Positions 44,603-54,072 of a stretch of DNA of 64,000 nucleotides are shown here, piece by piece. Position 1 is the first letter of the stretch; each line of letters opens with the position of its first letter. Below the pieces are notes generated by a model that did no database searches, was not told the origin of the DNA, and was given only the letters and a program-made list of their open reading frames with translations. This DNA comes from a bacterium HR19 (GTDB lineage: Bacteria > Calescibacteriota > Calescibacteriia > Calescibacteriales > Calescibacteriaceae): assembly GCA_002898315.1 (NCBI GenBank), contig BEHV01000001.1, positions 124,001 through 188,000 of the forward strand, given 5' to 3'. Made by a program: the position numbers and the translations under genes.

Positions 44603-47416
44603 ATGCGAAGGAAAAAAACAGAACCCAAAAATCCTCCAACAAAAACAATCATTTTTATAGCATTTATATCTTTTTTAATCGTCAATCCTATAAGAACTTA
44701 CGGAACTGAAAACTGCTCAATCAGATTAATTATAAATGAAAAATACTCGTTTGAATGTCCTCAAAATTCAAAAGATCAAAAAAATGAAAAAAAAGATGAT
44801 TATATAGAAAACTTAAATTTCGCAAGAAAAATCTGCTCATTACTTGAAGATTGTCCATCTATATACGAAACTCAGAACATATTCAAAGCGCTCTTGAAAT
44901 CAGGAGTTATCTACGACTTCAAAATATCCCCTGACGAGAACAATATTCAAATAAAATTAGAAAAAAGAGAATTCATAAAAAAAGTAGCAATCAAAAACGA
45001 AATACAAGATAAGAAATTAGCAGAGGAGATAAATACGGAACTCAAACGAAATTTTGAAAACAGATTTTTTCAGGAAAACTTACCGCAAATTTGCGAAAAT
45101 ATCTTGAGAAAATACGGAATAAAAAATCCAACATGTGAGACAAAAATAAAAAAAGAAATACTCTATCTCAAAATCAAAGGCGAAATTGAAAAAATAAAAG
45201 ATGTAATACTGAATATACAAGATGAAAAAATAAAAGAAGAAATAGAAAAGTTGGCAGAGGACATCGTAGGAGAAGTCGCTTCTGAATACAAGATAAACGA
45301 AACAGAAAAAAAATTAAAGCTAAAACTCAACCGGCTCGGATTCTTCAAAGCTCAAATAAAACTCACATATAATAAAGAACAAAAATTAGAAATATCAATC
45401 TCTCCCGGAAAAATTCATGTCATATTCCTCTGGATAGAAAAAGCAGAGAAAATCGGAATTGATACAGGAGAGATAAAAAAGAAAATCCTTCAAATCCCAA
45501 ACATATCAGAAGTAAGCGTAAAAAATCTGATATACGATGAACTCAAAAAAGAAGGTATCCCAGTAAAAAAAATAAAATATGAAGAAACCGAACTTGAAGA
45601 CCTTGCTATAGTAAGCATAAACGTTGAGTTAGAAAAACTTTACTATCTTTCTGAATTCAGCATAGTCGGACTTAAAAAACTGAACGAAAACGAGATAAAA
45701 AGAAAAATAGGAGTTGATACAACAGGAATAATAAACCTTTTCTATCCAAGATATGCTCTCTACTCAGAAGATAAAATAGAAAGTTTCATAAAGTCAATAA
45801 TTGAATACGCCAGGTCAAAAGGTTTTGAAAACTTCAAAATAGAGAAAATAGAAAACAGGATAGAAAAAGACAAAATGTATGTCAAGGTATTTGTTGATGA
45901 GGGAGAAAGAACAGTTATAACTTCTTTTGAAACTATAAACTTTCCAGAAAATGTAAGTCATCTCATTCCAAAAACACCTATCTTCTACGACTACAATCTC
46001 ATAAGGGAAGTAAAAGAAAAATTAGAAAATTACATATCAGAAAAAGGATATATGAAATTCACAATAGCGGTATCTGAAATAAGAGAGAATCCGAGGTTGA
46101 AAAAAATTGTTTTCACATATGTTGGAGATGAAACAAAAAGCAAACTATCAAAAATATTCATAGAGTCAAAAACATCTGATGAATACATTAGAAAAATTTC
46201 AGCTATAAAAGAAGGAGAAATCTTATCATCAAAAAAAATAAAGGACGCAGAAGATGAAATAAACAAAACCCAATACTTCTCAAAAGCAAATATAGTTTTT
46301 TCAAAATTCGGAGAGGAAAACGAAAACAGTTCTATTAAAAACGAAAGCAAAGATGAAAAGAATTTCTCGGAAAAATTCAGCCATTCCGCAAATAATAAAT
46401 ACATAGGCGTCCTTTACTTGAAAGAAGGAGAGCTAAACGAACTTAACATCTCAGGTGGAATATCTTCAACAGAAGGAGTAAGGTCAGAACTTCAATTCGT
46501 AAGAAAAAATATGTTCTCAGGCGGAGTAGACTTGAGAGCAGGAGCCAAAGTTGCATACTGGATTTTTCCAGTAGGAAGAGAATACGGATTAACATTCTTG
46601 GGAGCAAGGTCAGAGGTAACAAGGAGAAAATTGATTTACAACACCGATTTTTCATTCCTTATATCTCCATACTACATAAGCACTTTTCTTTACACAGTGC
46701 AAAAACCTCTGAGCACATCTGTTATATTTTCATACTCAGAAGGAAACATAAAAATATACTCACCTTTCTCTTTTGAGCTGAGGAGTTTAAAATCGTGGGT
46801 TTTTGACTTAAAACCAGAAACCCTGAACTTGAACAATATCTTCTTGTTATCTCCGTCTTTTCATTTCGTAAAATCTTTCAGCCCAAATCACAGAACACTT
46901 TTCAGTATAAAGACAGATACTATAAAACCTGTTTCCGAAAGCTTATCTGAAAGAATTGAAGGAATATTTGAGTACTACAATATAAAAAAGTTCTGGGGAA
47001 TAGGACTCATCTCATCAGCAGGTCTTCTGCTTTATAGCAGCATATTCACTGTTCCAATAGAAAAAAGATTCTTTTTAGGAGGTATAGCAGGTCCAAGAGG
47101 TTATCAGGAAATCTCAATATATCCAAAGTATATTTACACAATTGAAGGGATTGAAGATTCCAGAAAATCTGAGAAAAAATTCATCATAATGACAGAGCTA
47201 TATCTTCCTCAAATTCTCATAGCAAGACCATACTTTTTCTTTGATATGGGAGATGTATTCCATGATTTTTCAAAAGTAAAGCTGTACAAGGGAATCGGAC
47301 CCGGAATATTAGCAGAAACTCTGTTTGGAACTTTCAGGTTAGAACTCGGCTATGGGATAGAAAGGAGAACTTTCTTAATTCACTTTTCTGTGGGCTTTTT
47401 CAGAAACATAATGTGA
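44603..47416 (+). CDS. bamA: Outer-membrane assembly factor BamA / Omp85 family
   Basis: A 937-residue protein with a signal segment (IIFIAFISFLIVNPIRTYG), a periplasmic region to about residue 600 with several POTRA-like units (FSIVGLKKLNENEIKRKIG is the clearest), and a C-terminal 16-strand barrel. The barrel carries the Omp85 lid motif region KRFFLGGIAGPRGYQE (VRGY-type, here PRGY). The usual terminal aromatic is replaced by an end in SVGFFRNIM. BamA folds and inserts outer-membrane proteins. The protein is longer than E. coli BamA (810) and very rich in Lys and Glu in the POTRA part. A TamA-like role cannot be excluded. Confidence 0.88.
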   Translation: MRRKKTEPKNPPTKTIIFIAFISFLIVNPIRTYGTENCSIRLIINEKYSFECPQNSKDQKNEKKDDYIENLNFARKICSLLEDCPSIYETQNIFKALLKSGVIYDFKISPDENNIQIKLEKREFIKKVAIKNEIQDKKLAEEINTELKRNFENRFFQENLPQICENILRKYGIKNPTCETKIKKEILYLKIKGEIEKIKDVILNIQDEKIKEEIEKLAEDIVGEVASEYKINETEKKLKLKLNRLGFFKAQIKLTYNKEQKLEISISPGKIHVIFLWIEKAEKIGIDTGEIKKKILQIPNISEVSVKNLIYDELKKEGIPVKKIKYEETELEDLAIVSINVELEKLYYLSEFSIVGLKKLNENEIKRKIGVDTTGIINLFYPRYALYSEDKIESFIKSIIEYARSKGFENFKIEKIENRIEKDKMYVKVFVDEGERTVITSFETINFPENVSHLIPKTPIFYDYNLIREVKEKLENYISEKGYMKFTIAVSEIRENPRLKKIVFTYVGDETKSKLSKIFIESKTSDEYIRKISAIKEGEILSSKKIKDAEDEINKTQYFSKANIVFSKFGEENENSSIKNESKDEKNFSEKFSHSANNKYIGVLYLKEGELNELNISGGISSTEGVRSELQFVRKNMFSGGVDLRAGAKVAYWIFPVGREYGLTFLGARSEVTRRKLIYNTDFSFLISPYYISTFLYTVQKPLSTSVIFSYSEGNIKIYSPFSFELRSLKSWVFDLKPETLNLNNIFLLSPSFHFVKSFSPNHRTLFSIKTDTIKPVSESLSERIEGIFEYYNIKKFWGIGLISSAGLLLYSSIFTVPIEKRFFLGGIAGPRGYQEISIYPKYIYTIEGIEDSRKSEKKFIIMTELYLPQILIARPYFFFDMGDVFHDFSKVKLYKGIGPGILAETLFGTFRLELGYGIERRTFLIHFSVGFFRNIM

Positions 47417-47516
47417 AAATTAGCAAAATCTGAAACAGAGAAATTCAGAATTCTTGATCATAAAAAACAAAAAAAGTATTTCATATTTTAAAATTTAAAT
47501 TGGAGGTATAAACGAC

Positions 47517-47810
47517 ATGGCAAAGTATGTTATACTGACAAAAATAACATCTGAGGGACTTGAGACATTAAAAGAAAATCCAAGCAGAATAAAAGAGGTG
47601 AATGAAGAGATAGCTAAAAAATACGGAGTGAGAGTGATTCATCAGTTTATAGTTATGGGACCTTACGACTTTGTCAATATAGTTGAGGCGCCGAGCAACG
47701 AGGCGGTCGTAAAAATGGCTATTGACCTCGGCTCGCGTGGAACAATTCAAACCCTTACCATGCCAGCAATAGAAATAGAAAAACTCATAGAAGAACTGAA
47801 AAAAAAGTGA
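47517..47810 (+). CDS. GYD-domain protein
   Basis: A 97-residue alpha/beta sandwich: YVILTKITSEGLETLKENPSR, HQFIVMGPYDFVNIVEAPSNE and SRGTIQTLTMPAIEIEKL match the GYD domain, named for the G-x-Y-D seen here as GPYD. Members are small dimeric-barrel-like proteins without a known reaction. It has a strong ribosome site (TTGGAGG) ten bases before the ATG and stands alone, facing cobQ. Confidence 0.85.
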   Translation: MAKYVILTKITSEGLETLKENPSRIKEVNEEIAKKYGVRVIHQFIVMGPYDFVNIVEAPSNEAVVKMAIDLGSRGTIQTLTMPAIEIEKLIEELKKK

Positions 47811-47837
47811 AAGCAAAAGAACAAAAAACAAATAGCT

Positions 47838-49265
47838 TCAATCAAAAAACGTCTGTATCTCCGAAACATCAACATTATTTTTCACCCACTCCGTCCATCT
47901 TGAAATCTCTCTTTCAAAAAGCTCCGAGAATTTTTCTTCTGTGCTTATACCGAAAAACCTAAATATAGAGTTTCTAAAATCATCTTGCCAGAATATACCA
48001 TGAAGTGATGTTCCCAAAATAAGTCCTTCTGAAAAGAATTGAAAAGGTAAAACTCCGTGTCTCATATTGAATCCGCGAACGGGTCCGGAAAACCACACTG
48101 TCTGAAAGTTAATTGTCTCCCACCCAAGAGTTTTTTCGGGAGAAAAACAAACCTTGCCTTTTATTATCCCCAATCCCTTCACTTCACCATTACCCTCAAT
48201 TGAAAAGTTATCTTCTATCTCATCAAACATCATCTCGTATCCCCCACATATTCCTATGAGAATTGATTTTCTCCTCCCGGATTTTATCTCTTCTGCAAGT
48301 TTGCAGATCTTTTCTGCGAAACCTGATTTCCTCAAAAATTCAAGGTCGTAAAATACATTCCTTGAACCGGGAAGAATAACAACATCTGCATTATCCAAAT
48401 CATAAGGAGAAAAAGCCCAAGAAAAATCAACAGAACAAGATAAAGCAAAAGGATAGAAATCAAAAAAATTAGAAATGTATGGAGTTTTCACCACCCTTAT
48501 TTTCAACTTTTTTTCTCCTTTCACTTCATGAGAATTGAGATGTGAAAATTTCGGTCTTGAAAAACCCATTGAGTCCTCTTCGGGGAGCTTGAGGTCCTCA
48601 AAATAAGGAATTACCCCGATAACTTTTCTGCCTGTTTTTTTCTCTATAAAATCTATTCCTTCTTTCAGAAGCGATTTATCTCCGTACATTTTGTTTATGA
48701 TGAAGCCAACGAGAAGCTCTCTTTCTTTTTTTTCAAGAAGCTCATATGTTCCCACAATTTTTGCAAATACTCCTCCGCGCTCTATATCTGAAACCACAAA
48801 AAAAGGAATATCAAACCTTTTGCACAAATTCAGGTTAGAAAAATCAAATTTCTTCATATTTATTTCAGAACAGCTCCCCGCGCCTTCAACTATAATTCTC
48901 TTCTCCTTCTTTACAATATCCTGAAAAATGTCAAAAACACTATATTGAATTGATTTTTTTATGGTGCAGAAGTATTCGGAAGATGGCTTAACCCCGAGCG
49001 ACCTTCCGTTAAATATAACATCTACTCTGTTTTTATCAACTGGCTTTAAAAGAACAGGATTCATCTCACGAGCGGGATTTCTACCAGATACCAAAGATTG
49101 ATATGCCTGAGCGAAAGCTATTTCACCAGAATCCCCTGTCAAGAATGCATTAAGAGACATGTTTTGTCCCTTGAACGGAAAAGTGGATTGAAAAATCTTG
49201 CACAAAGCAGAAACAAGATGTGTCTTCCCGGCATCAGATTCAGTAGCTAAAATCGCAATAGCCAT
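47838..49265 (-). CDS. cobQ: Cobyric acid synthase
   Basis: From ATG 49265 (475 residues; 49289 would add eight) the protein starts MAIAILATESDAGKTHLVSAL, a CobQ/BioD-type P-loop. NPVLLKPVDKNRVDVIFNGR and EGAGSCSEIN continue the synthetase domain, VVSDIERGGVFAKIVGT is its second ATP segment. The glutaminase half has LPGSRNVFYDL, the Cys nucleophile in GICGGYEMM and the His in TSLHGIF. It amidates four side chains of the corrin ring. It is the only cobalamin gene here and sits at the end of an SDR-hypothetical-cobQ run. Confidence 0.88.
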   Translation of the reverse strand: MAIAILATESDAGKTHLVSALCKIFQSTFPFKGQNMSLNAFLTGDSGEIAFAQAYQSLVSGRNPAREMNPVLLKPVDKNRVDVIFNGRSLGVKPSSEYFCTIKKSIQYSVFDIFQDIVKKEKRIIVEGAGSCSEINMKKFDFSNLNLCKRFDIPFFVVSDIERGGVFAKIVGTYELLEKKERELLVGFIINKMYGDKSLLKEGIDFIEKKTGRKVIGVIPYFEDLKLPEEDSMGFSRPKFSHLNSHEVKGEKKLKIRVVKTPYISNFFDFYPFALSCSVDFSWAFSPYDLDNADVVILPGSRNVFYDLEFLRKSGFAEKICKLAEEIKSGRRKSILIGICGGYEMMFDEIEDNFSIEGNGEVKGLGIIKGKVCFSPEKTLGWETINFQTVWFSGPVRGFNMRHGVLPFQFFSEGLILGTSLHGIFWQDDFRNSIFRFFGISTEEKFSELFEREISRWTEWVKNNVDVSEIQTFFD

Positions 49266-49297
49266 AATTTTTCCAAACCAATTCAACAAAGGTCTAG

Positions 49298-49834
49298 TCA
49301 GAGAGAAAAATTTGATTTATTGTATCTCTCAATAACGAAGTATCCAACAAATATTTCTCTCCCCAAGATGTATGCATAAGCTTTTCCAAGATAGAGGTCG
49401 TTATTATCTTCAAAGGGTTGGACGAGATAATCTCTGAGAACTTTTGATGGGTCATAAATAGGATTACCGCCTTTTCCATAGTCAAGCAAAAGCGCATGAG
49501 GGTAAAGGCGGTGGTGCGGAGAAAACTCCGCCGGATAAACCTTGAAAAAACCATACCTTTTCGGAGAAGTATCATCAGGCAGAGCAATCCATGGTTCAGT
49601 TTGAGAGTTCTGAGCAACAAGAACATTATAACCTATTATCTCATCTCCGAATTTCACAAAGCCCTTTTTAAATTTGAGAATTCTGCCGAGCTTTGGCAAA
49701 AGCCCTATGTTATGCCCCCTGAATTCCCAACCTATAAGATTTGCAGGGTCTGGTCTTTTACCAACAAGCATTATCGCTTCAAGAACAAACGGAGGAACCT
49801 TCAGGAAACTATAAAAGTTCATTTCAGCAGGCAT
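49298..49834 (-). CDS. Uncharacterised protein, 178 residues
   Basis: I do not recognise a family. No signal peptide or membrane span is visible. The protein looks like a beta-rich single domain with WEFRGHNIGLLPKLGRI in the first third, ALPDDTSPKRYGFFKVYPAE in the middle and HALLLDYGKGGNPIYDPSKV plus LRDYLVQPFEDNNDLYLGKA near the end. The ribosome site AAAGGAGGGATAAAAG lies just before the ATG. It lies 28 bp after the SDR with a KE-rich tail and 32 bp before cobQ, all one strand, so it is likely a real co-transcribed gene. The Asp-Asn-Asp/Gly-Lys segment could be a substrate lid, but this is a guess. Confidence 0.8.
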   Translation of the reverse strand: MPAEMNFYSFLKVPPFVLEAIMLVGKRPDPANLIGWEFRGHNIGLLPKLGRILKFKKGFVKFGDEIIGYNVLVAQNSQTEPWIALPDDTSPKRYGFFKVYPAEFSPHHRLYPHALLLDYGKGGNPIYDPSKVLRDYLVQPFEDNNDLYLGKAYAYILGREIFVGYFVIERYNKSNFSL

Positions 49835-49862
49835 CTTTTATCCCTCCTTTAAAATTTAATCT

Positions 49863-51137
49863 TCAAAGAAGTCCCATTTGCTCATACCATTTTACCGTCT
49901 CTCTCATTTCTTCATCAAACTTCGGATACCTGAACTCAAAACCTGTTGATTTGAGCTTCCGAGTTGAATACTTCATATCATATCCGAACATAAACGAGAA
50001 CTCAAATTCTAATCCGCTTCTGACTTTCAGAATTTTTTCAAGCAGAAAAGATAAACCTATTATTCCTCCTCTTACAAGCTCAACAGGCATCGGTGGAAGA
50101 AGATAAAATGGTTTATCAAATAACTCGGCTGCAAATCTCATAACATCTATTGCAGTCATATTGCTGTCATCGTTTATTATGTAGTCCTCTCCTTCTGCTT
50201 GCGGGAGCTGAGCGAGGTGTAAAGCAGCGCGACAGACATCTACTGCATGAACTGTAGGAAATGAAAAATTGAAGTTAGAAGGAATCGCCAGAAATTTCAA
50301 TCTCTTGAAATTTCTCAAAGAACTTAGGAACATATAGCTCTCTCTTGGACCATAAACAGCAGTCGGTCTTATTATAGTGACAGGGATTTTAAATTTTTTG
50401 TAGTATTGCATAGCTGTTTTTTCTTCAAGGAACTTGCTCAGGGCGTATTTTGTAGGGGGAGCAACGAGCGATTCTTCGCTTATCACTCCATCGTCCTCTG
50501 GCAGAGCGTAAATTCCGTTTGTGCTCCAGACAACAACTCTTTTCAAAGAAGAGTTTTCGCTTCTCAAAATCTCTTCAAATATATTTTTTGTTCCTTCAAC
50601 ATTCACTTTGTAGAGGGTTTCCCAAGGGATATCATACTTTAATATAGCAGCTATATGTAGTATGTAATCAGCATCAGAAAATACCCCGCGCAAAGTTTCA
50701 GGTTGAGTCAAATCGCATTCAGCAATTTCGTCAGCTGTCTTTTTTACAATTTCGGGGAACCTTGATTTACCGAACTCATCTTTACCTTTGAAAGCAGATG
50801 GCAGGTCGCACGCTCTTACCCTAAAACCCATGCTCTTTGCTATCTCAACAGCCCATGAACCTATAAAACCACATGCACCCGTTATAACCACCAATTTCTG
50901 CTTCTTCTCAACTTTTCTGCGCTCTTCTTCTTTGCTTGAAGGAAGTTCAAATATAGATGGCTCTTTTTTCTCTTTCTCTTGCCTTAACTCTTCTGATTTC
51001 ACAGATTCTTGTCTGACAGGTTCGTCTTTTGGTTCTTCAACCTTTAACTCTTTACCAATTTCTTTTTCTTCTTTGGTAACGGTTTTTTTCTCCTTGACTG
51101 TTCTTTTCTTCCTGCCTTTCTTTTCCTGTTCTTCCAT
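49863..51137 (-). CDS. Extended SDR (NAD-dependent epimerase/dehydratase) with a charged N-terminal extension
   Basis: A 424-residue protein. Residues 1-82 are a low-complexity Lys/Glu stretch (KKGRKKRTVKEKKTVTKEEK at its start). From residue 83 an extended short-chain dehydrogenase begins, with VVITGACGFIGSWAVEIA (NAD motif), DYILHIAAIL, the catalytic YALSK pair and IIRPTAVYGPRESY. Many such enzymes act on nucleotide sugars, sterols or dihydroflavonols; the reaction cannot be read here. The tail after residue 320 (LPPMPVELVRGGIIGLSFLL) looks like the membrane-adjacent helix of 3-beta-hydroxysteroid-like members. The charged extension is unusual for the family. Confidence 0.83.
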   Translation of the reverse strand: MEEQEKKGRKKRTVKEKKTVTKEEKEIGKELKVEEPKDEPVRQESVKSEELRQEKEKKEPSIFELPSSKEEERRKVEKKQKLVVITGACGFIGSWAVEIAKSMGFRVRACDLPSAFKGKDEFGKSRFPEIVKKTADEIAECDLTQPETLRGVFSDADYILHIAAILKYDIPWETLYKVNVEGTKNIFEEILRSENSSLKRVVVWSTNGIYALPEDDGVISEESLVAPPTKYALSKFLEEKTAMQYYKKFKIPVTIIRPTAVYGPRESYMFLSSLRNFKRLKFLAIPSNFNFSFPTVHAVDVCRAALHLAQLPQAEGEDYIINDDSNMTAIDVMRFAAELFDKPFYLLPPMPVELVRGGIIGLSFLLEKILKVRSGLEFEFSFMFGYDMKYSTRKLKSTGFEFRYPKFDEEMRETVKWYEQMGLL

Positions 51138-51232
51138 AATAAAAAATCTCCCTTACCTATACTTGAATTCAAAAAGTTAAAAACAGCCGAAAAAATCACA
51201 AAAAAAACACAAAAATTTTAAAAATTTCTTTT

Positions 51233-51520
51233 ATGGTTGAATTTGATTTTGAAAACATACTAAAACTCAGCATGATAGATATCCCAAAGGAGAAGAAAAA
51301 ATTTTTCAGGGAACAGATAGAGCAAATAATAGATTTTTTCAACATAATCAACGAACTAAAACTTGAAGAAGTTGAGCCAACACAGTGGAAATTTGAAGAA
51401 AGCCAGAGGTTAAGAGAAGATATTCCAGAGAGTTTTGGGAATGCAAAAGAAATAATAGAAGGTTTTCCGAAAAAAAGAGATAGATTTGCGGTAGTTCCAC
51501 AGGTTATAGAATCAAGTTAA
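51233..51520 (+). CDS. gatC: Aspartyl/glutamyl-tRNA amidotransferase subunit C
   Basis: A 95-residue GatC. ILKLSMIDIPKEKKKFFREQ, IIDFFNIINELKLEEVEPT, LREDIPESFG and the terminal RFAVVPQVIE follow the family pattern that ends in FxVPxVxE. GatC wraps around GatA in the GatCAB complex that turns misacylated Glu-tRNA-Gln or Asp-tRNA-Asn into the amide form. gatA and gatB are elsewhere. Its 3' end overlaps the convergent SDR gene by 9 bp. Confidence 0.88.
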   Translation: MVEFDFENILKLSMIDIPKEKKKFFREQIEQIIDFFNIINELKLEEVEPTQWKFEESQRLREDIPESFGNAKEIIEGFPKKRDRFAVVPQVIESS

Positions 51521-52507
51521 AAACCTTTTTTCACGATACCACATAATAGAACTTCTCAATCCTTCGTATGCGGTGAAGTCGGGCTGGAACCCGAGCTCTC
51601 TTTCTGCTTTTTCGTATGTGCAATACCAATTTTTCTGTGCTAACCTCAAAAGAGTATCATAAGATATAATCTCAAAAGGCAATGACTCTTTAAAAGAAGA
51701 AGGAATCATCTTTAAGAAATTTGCAACCGCAATCATAAATTCACGCGGTATTATAATCTTCCTTATCTTTTTTGAGAACATCTGAAAAGATATGGAGTTC
51801 AAAAGTTCAAAAATCTCCTCAAAATTATACCTTCTTCCATCGGAAAGATGATATGCTTGACCTGACTTAACATCTTTCTCTGCCGAGAGAATATGTGCCT
51901 TTACAACATCTGAAACATGAACAAGAGAAAAAACAACTTTCGGAATAAGGGGAAAAGCAACCCTGAAAGCGAGCTGAAAAAGAGGCATAAAACCTAAATC
52001 AAGAGGTCCATAAATAGCTGTCGGTCGCAATATAACCACATTCAAAATGTTCCTGTATGTAAAAAGTAAATCCTCAGCTTTCCTCTTACTCCTGCCATAA
52101 TCATCAACAGGATGAGGAATATCATCTTCTTTTATTGGCTCTGAATCCGTTCCCGGACCAACCGAGGCAAGAGTAGATGTGTAAATAAATTTCAACTTCC
52201 TACCAGATTCTAAAATAGCTCTGACAAGATTTTTCGTCCCCTCAAAATTTACCTTATAGTAACGAGAAATGTCATGAGATGAGATAAGTCCAGCTACATG
52301 AAAAACTACATCAACTCCCTTGAACATATCGGGATTTAAACTTTTAGGGTCTGTAATATCTCCGTAAAACACTTCTACATCTTCTGGTAAAGAACTTGCT
52401 TTTTTCTTATCTCTTACAAGACATCTCACAGAATAACCTTTTTTCAGAATGGATAGGAGAAGGTTCTTGCCTAAAAAACCGGTAGGACCTGTCAGAAAAG
52501 CGACCAT
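51512..52507 (-). CDS. Extended SDR (NAD-dependent epimerase/dehydratase)
   Basis: A 331-residue protein, second SDR in 3 kb. AFLTGPTGFLGKNLLLSIL is the NAD motif, DVVFHVAGLIS and NFEGTKNLVRAIL follow, the catalytic pair is YGRSK, and ILRPTAIYGPLDLGFMP is the substrate loop. It lacks the charged tail of the other copy. VVKAHILSAEKDVKSGQAYHL resembles 3-beta-hydroxysteroid/dihydroflavonol-type members. These proteins are often linked to lipids or cell-wall sugars. Bacterial ceramide reductase (CerR) is also an SDR of this group, and an alpha-oxoamine synthase sits 4 kb away. Confidence 0.85.
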   Translation of the reverse strand: MVAFLTGPTGFLGKNLLLSILKKGYSVRCLVRDKKKASSLPEDVEVFYGDITDPKSLNPDMFKGVDVVFHVAGLISSHDISRYYKVNFEGTKNLVRAILESGRKLKFIYTSTLASVGPGTDSEPIKEDDIPHPVDDYGRSKRKAEDLLFTYRNILNVVILRPTAIYGPLDLGFMPLFQLAFRVAFPLIPKVVFSLVHVSDVVKAHILSAEKDVKSGQAYHLSDGRRYNFEEIFELLNSISFQMFSKKIRKIIIPREFMIAVANFLKMIPSSFKESLPFEIISYDTLLRLAQKNWYCTYEKAERELGFQPDFTAYEGLRSSIMWYREKRFLT

Positions 52508-52585
52508 AGAAAATAAATTTTGCTAAAACAGAAGAGATGAGATAAAAAACAAAACCAGTTCATAAAAGAGGTTCTATCTGAAAAA

Positions 52586-53929
52586 TCAGAACTCATACGC
52601 TACAAGGCCAACTACACCAAAAACATTTGATTTTTTTGTAAACTGTTCTCCCGGTCTTTCAAGTTCTTTTAACCTCTCTCCCACAAAAAGGTAACCTAAA
52701 CGCAAAGATAGAAACAAATTATGCTGGGCATCCTTACCCCTCTCTTTCAGCAGGTAATTTCTTATTTCAAAGTCAGGTTCAAATCCTAAAAATTTCCACT
52801 TCTGACTATCCAAAGCGAGGAGCAAAGAAGGAATGACGAAAACTCTTTCTGTTTTCACGGTAAAAGATAGTTTTGAGTAGAAAGCGTTCCAGACCCTGCG
52901 TGATTCAAGAACATCAGTATAACCCTTCTGAGATGGTTGGGGGAATTTTTTTCCTCCAACAAACTGAAAGAGCAAAAGAGCTGGTCTATAATTAGGGTCA
53001 AAAGTGAAAGCATTTATCTTTGTTCCTCTTCTATTTGTATCAAGGTCAAACTCGTTATCGGCTGACGGTGGCGAAGCGTATCCCAATTCTAAAATCGGGA
53101 AAAACCTTGAGAAATTGTATCCTACCCTCCCGACAGCTCCGAGAGAATTTATACTTATTGTTTGGTCTTTGTATGGGGTAAAAGAGCCGAAAAGCCCGGC
53201 GATTTCTGTCCCGAAATAAAATTTCCGTGGAGTGAGTTCAGAGTAAAGAGAAATGAAAAACGCGCGAGAGTTTGTAGCCCATTGACTTCGCATAGTTGAA
53301 TAAGCACCACCCTTATATGCTTCATCATCGTAAAGAACAGCAAATCCTATGTCGTCTGTATCAGCATCAAGAAGGTCTCCTGCACCCTGCTGAAGAACTG
53401 TTCCCTCAACCGCCTTATCAAAAAACAGAGCAGTTATAATTTTTGAGTCCTCCCCAAAAGGTTTTGTAGCAAAGAGAAATCTGGCAAATGTATCTCCGAA
53501 ATCATCGTACACTCCGTCTCCAGAATTAACAGACATACCAAGCCCCCAATGAGAAGGAACAAAACCGAGCATAAAAAGACCAATTGGAGTTCTCGCTTCT
53601 AAATAAAGTCTTTTTACCTTCAAGGGTGGAATATCTTTCCCGACAATATCGTTCACAGATACAGTTTCAGCAAGAGCAGAATCAGCTGCTCCCTTGGCAT
53701 TAAACCCCCAAACCACATTATCTAAAAGATCTATCCTTCCTTTCAGTTTCAGGTTATCTGTACCAAGAGAAAAATTAGTCATAGACCGTGAGTCAATATA
53801 TCCTATAAGGGTATCAACACCCTGCATCTCAACAACCGTTAAGTTGCTGAAAAGCTTTGGACGAGTTCTGAAATAACCCTTCAGTTCAAGTTCAAAACCC
53901 AAAACAAAAAGAGATGATAAAAGTAGCAT
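52586..53929 (-). CDS. Predicted outer-membrane beta-barrel protein (porin-like)
   Basis: A 447-residue protein with a short hydrophobic start (MLLLSSLFVLGFELELKGYF), suggesting the start may be slightly upstream. Alternating strands follow: NLKLKGRIDLLDNVVWGFNA, GLFMLGFVPSHWGLGMSVNS and FFPILELGYASPPSADNEF among others, and the C-terminus is FGVVGLVAYEF, ending in Phe as expected for BamA-dependent barrels. The GLGMSVNSGDGVYDDFGD segment is shared by uncharacterised outer-membrane proteins of delta-proteobacteria-like lineages. Substrate unknown. It is the only barrel here between the SDR and pst genes. Confidence 0.75.
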   Translation of the reverse strand: MLLLSSLFVLGFELELKGYFRTRPKLFSNLTVVEMQGVDTLIGYIDSRSMTNFSLGTDNLKLKGRIDLLDNVVWGFNAKGAADSALAETVSVNDIVGKDIPPLKVKRLYLEARTPIGLFMLGFVPSHWGLGMSVNSGDGVYDDFGDTFARFLFATKPFGEDSKIITALFFDKAVEGTVLQQGAGDLLDADTDDIGFAVLYDDEAYKGGAYSTMRSQWATNSRAFFISLYSELTPRKFYFGTEIAGLFGSFTPYKDQTISINSLGAVGRVGYNFSRFFPILELGYASPPSADNEFDLDTNRRGTKINAFTFDPNYRPALLLFQFVGGKKFPQPSQKGYTDVLESRRVWNAFYSKLSFTVKTERVFVIPSLLLALDSQKWKFLGFEPDFEIRNYLLKERGKDAQHNLFLSLRLGYLFVGERLKELERPGEQFTKKSNVFGVVGLVAYEF

Positions 53930-54009
53930 AAAAAAAAGTTTAAAAAAAATTTCTTTTAATTTTCCGGTTTCTTTGAAAATTTTCCGATATTCATTGATCT
54001 ATCAGATAA

Positions 54010-54058
54010 AAATACGGGGCGAGGGAAATCAAACGGAAATTTTTAACCCCCACCCCGC
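54010..54058 (-). terminator. Possible transcription terminator after pstS
   Basis: Read on the minus strand, GCGGGGTGGGGG pairs in part with CCCTCGCCCCG (a five-pair and a three-pair stem around a small internal loop), followed by TATTTTTATC. It lies just past the pstS stop. The 23-base loop is long, so efficiency is uncertain. Confidence 0.45.
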
Positions 54059-54072
54059 AATACTACCCTCCT

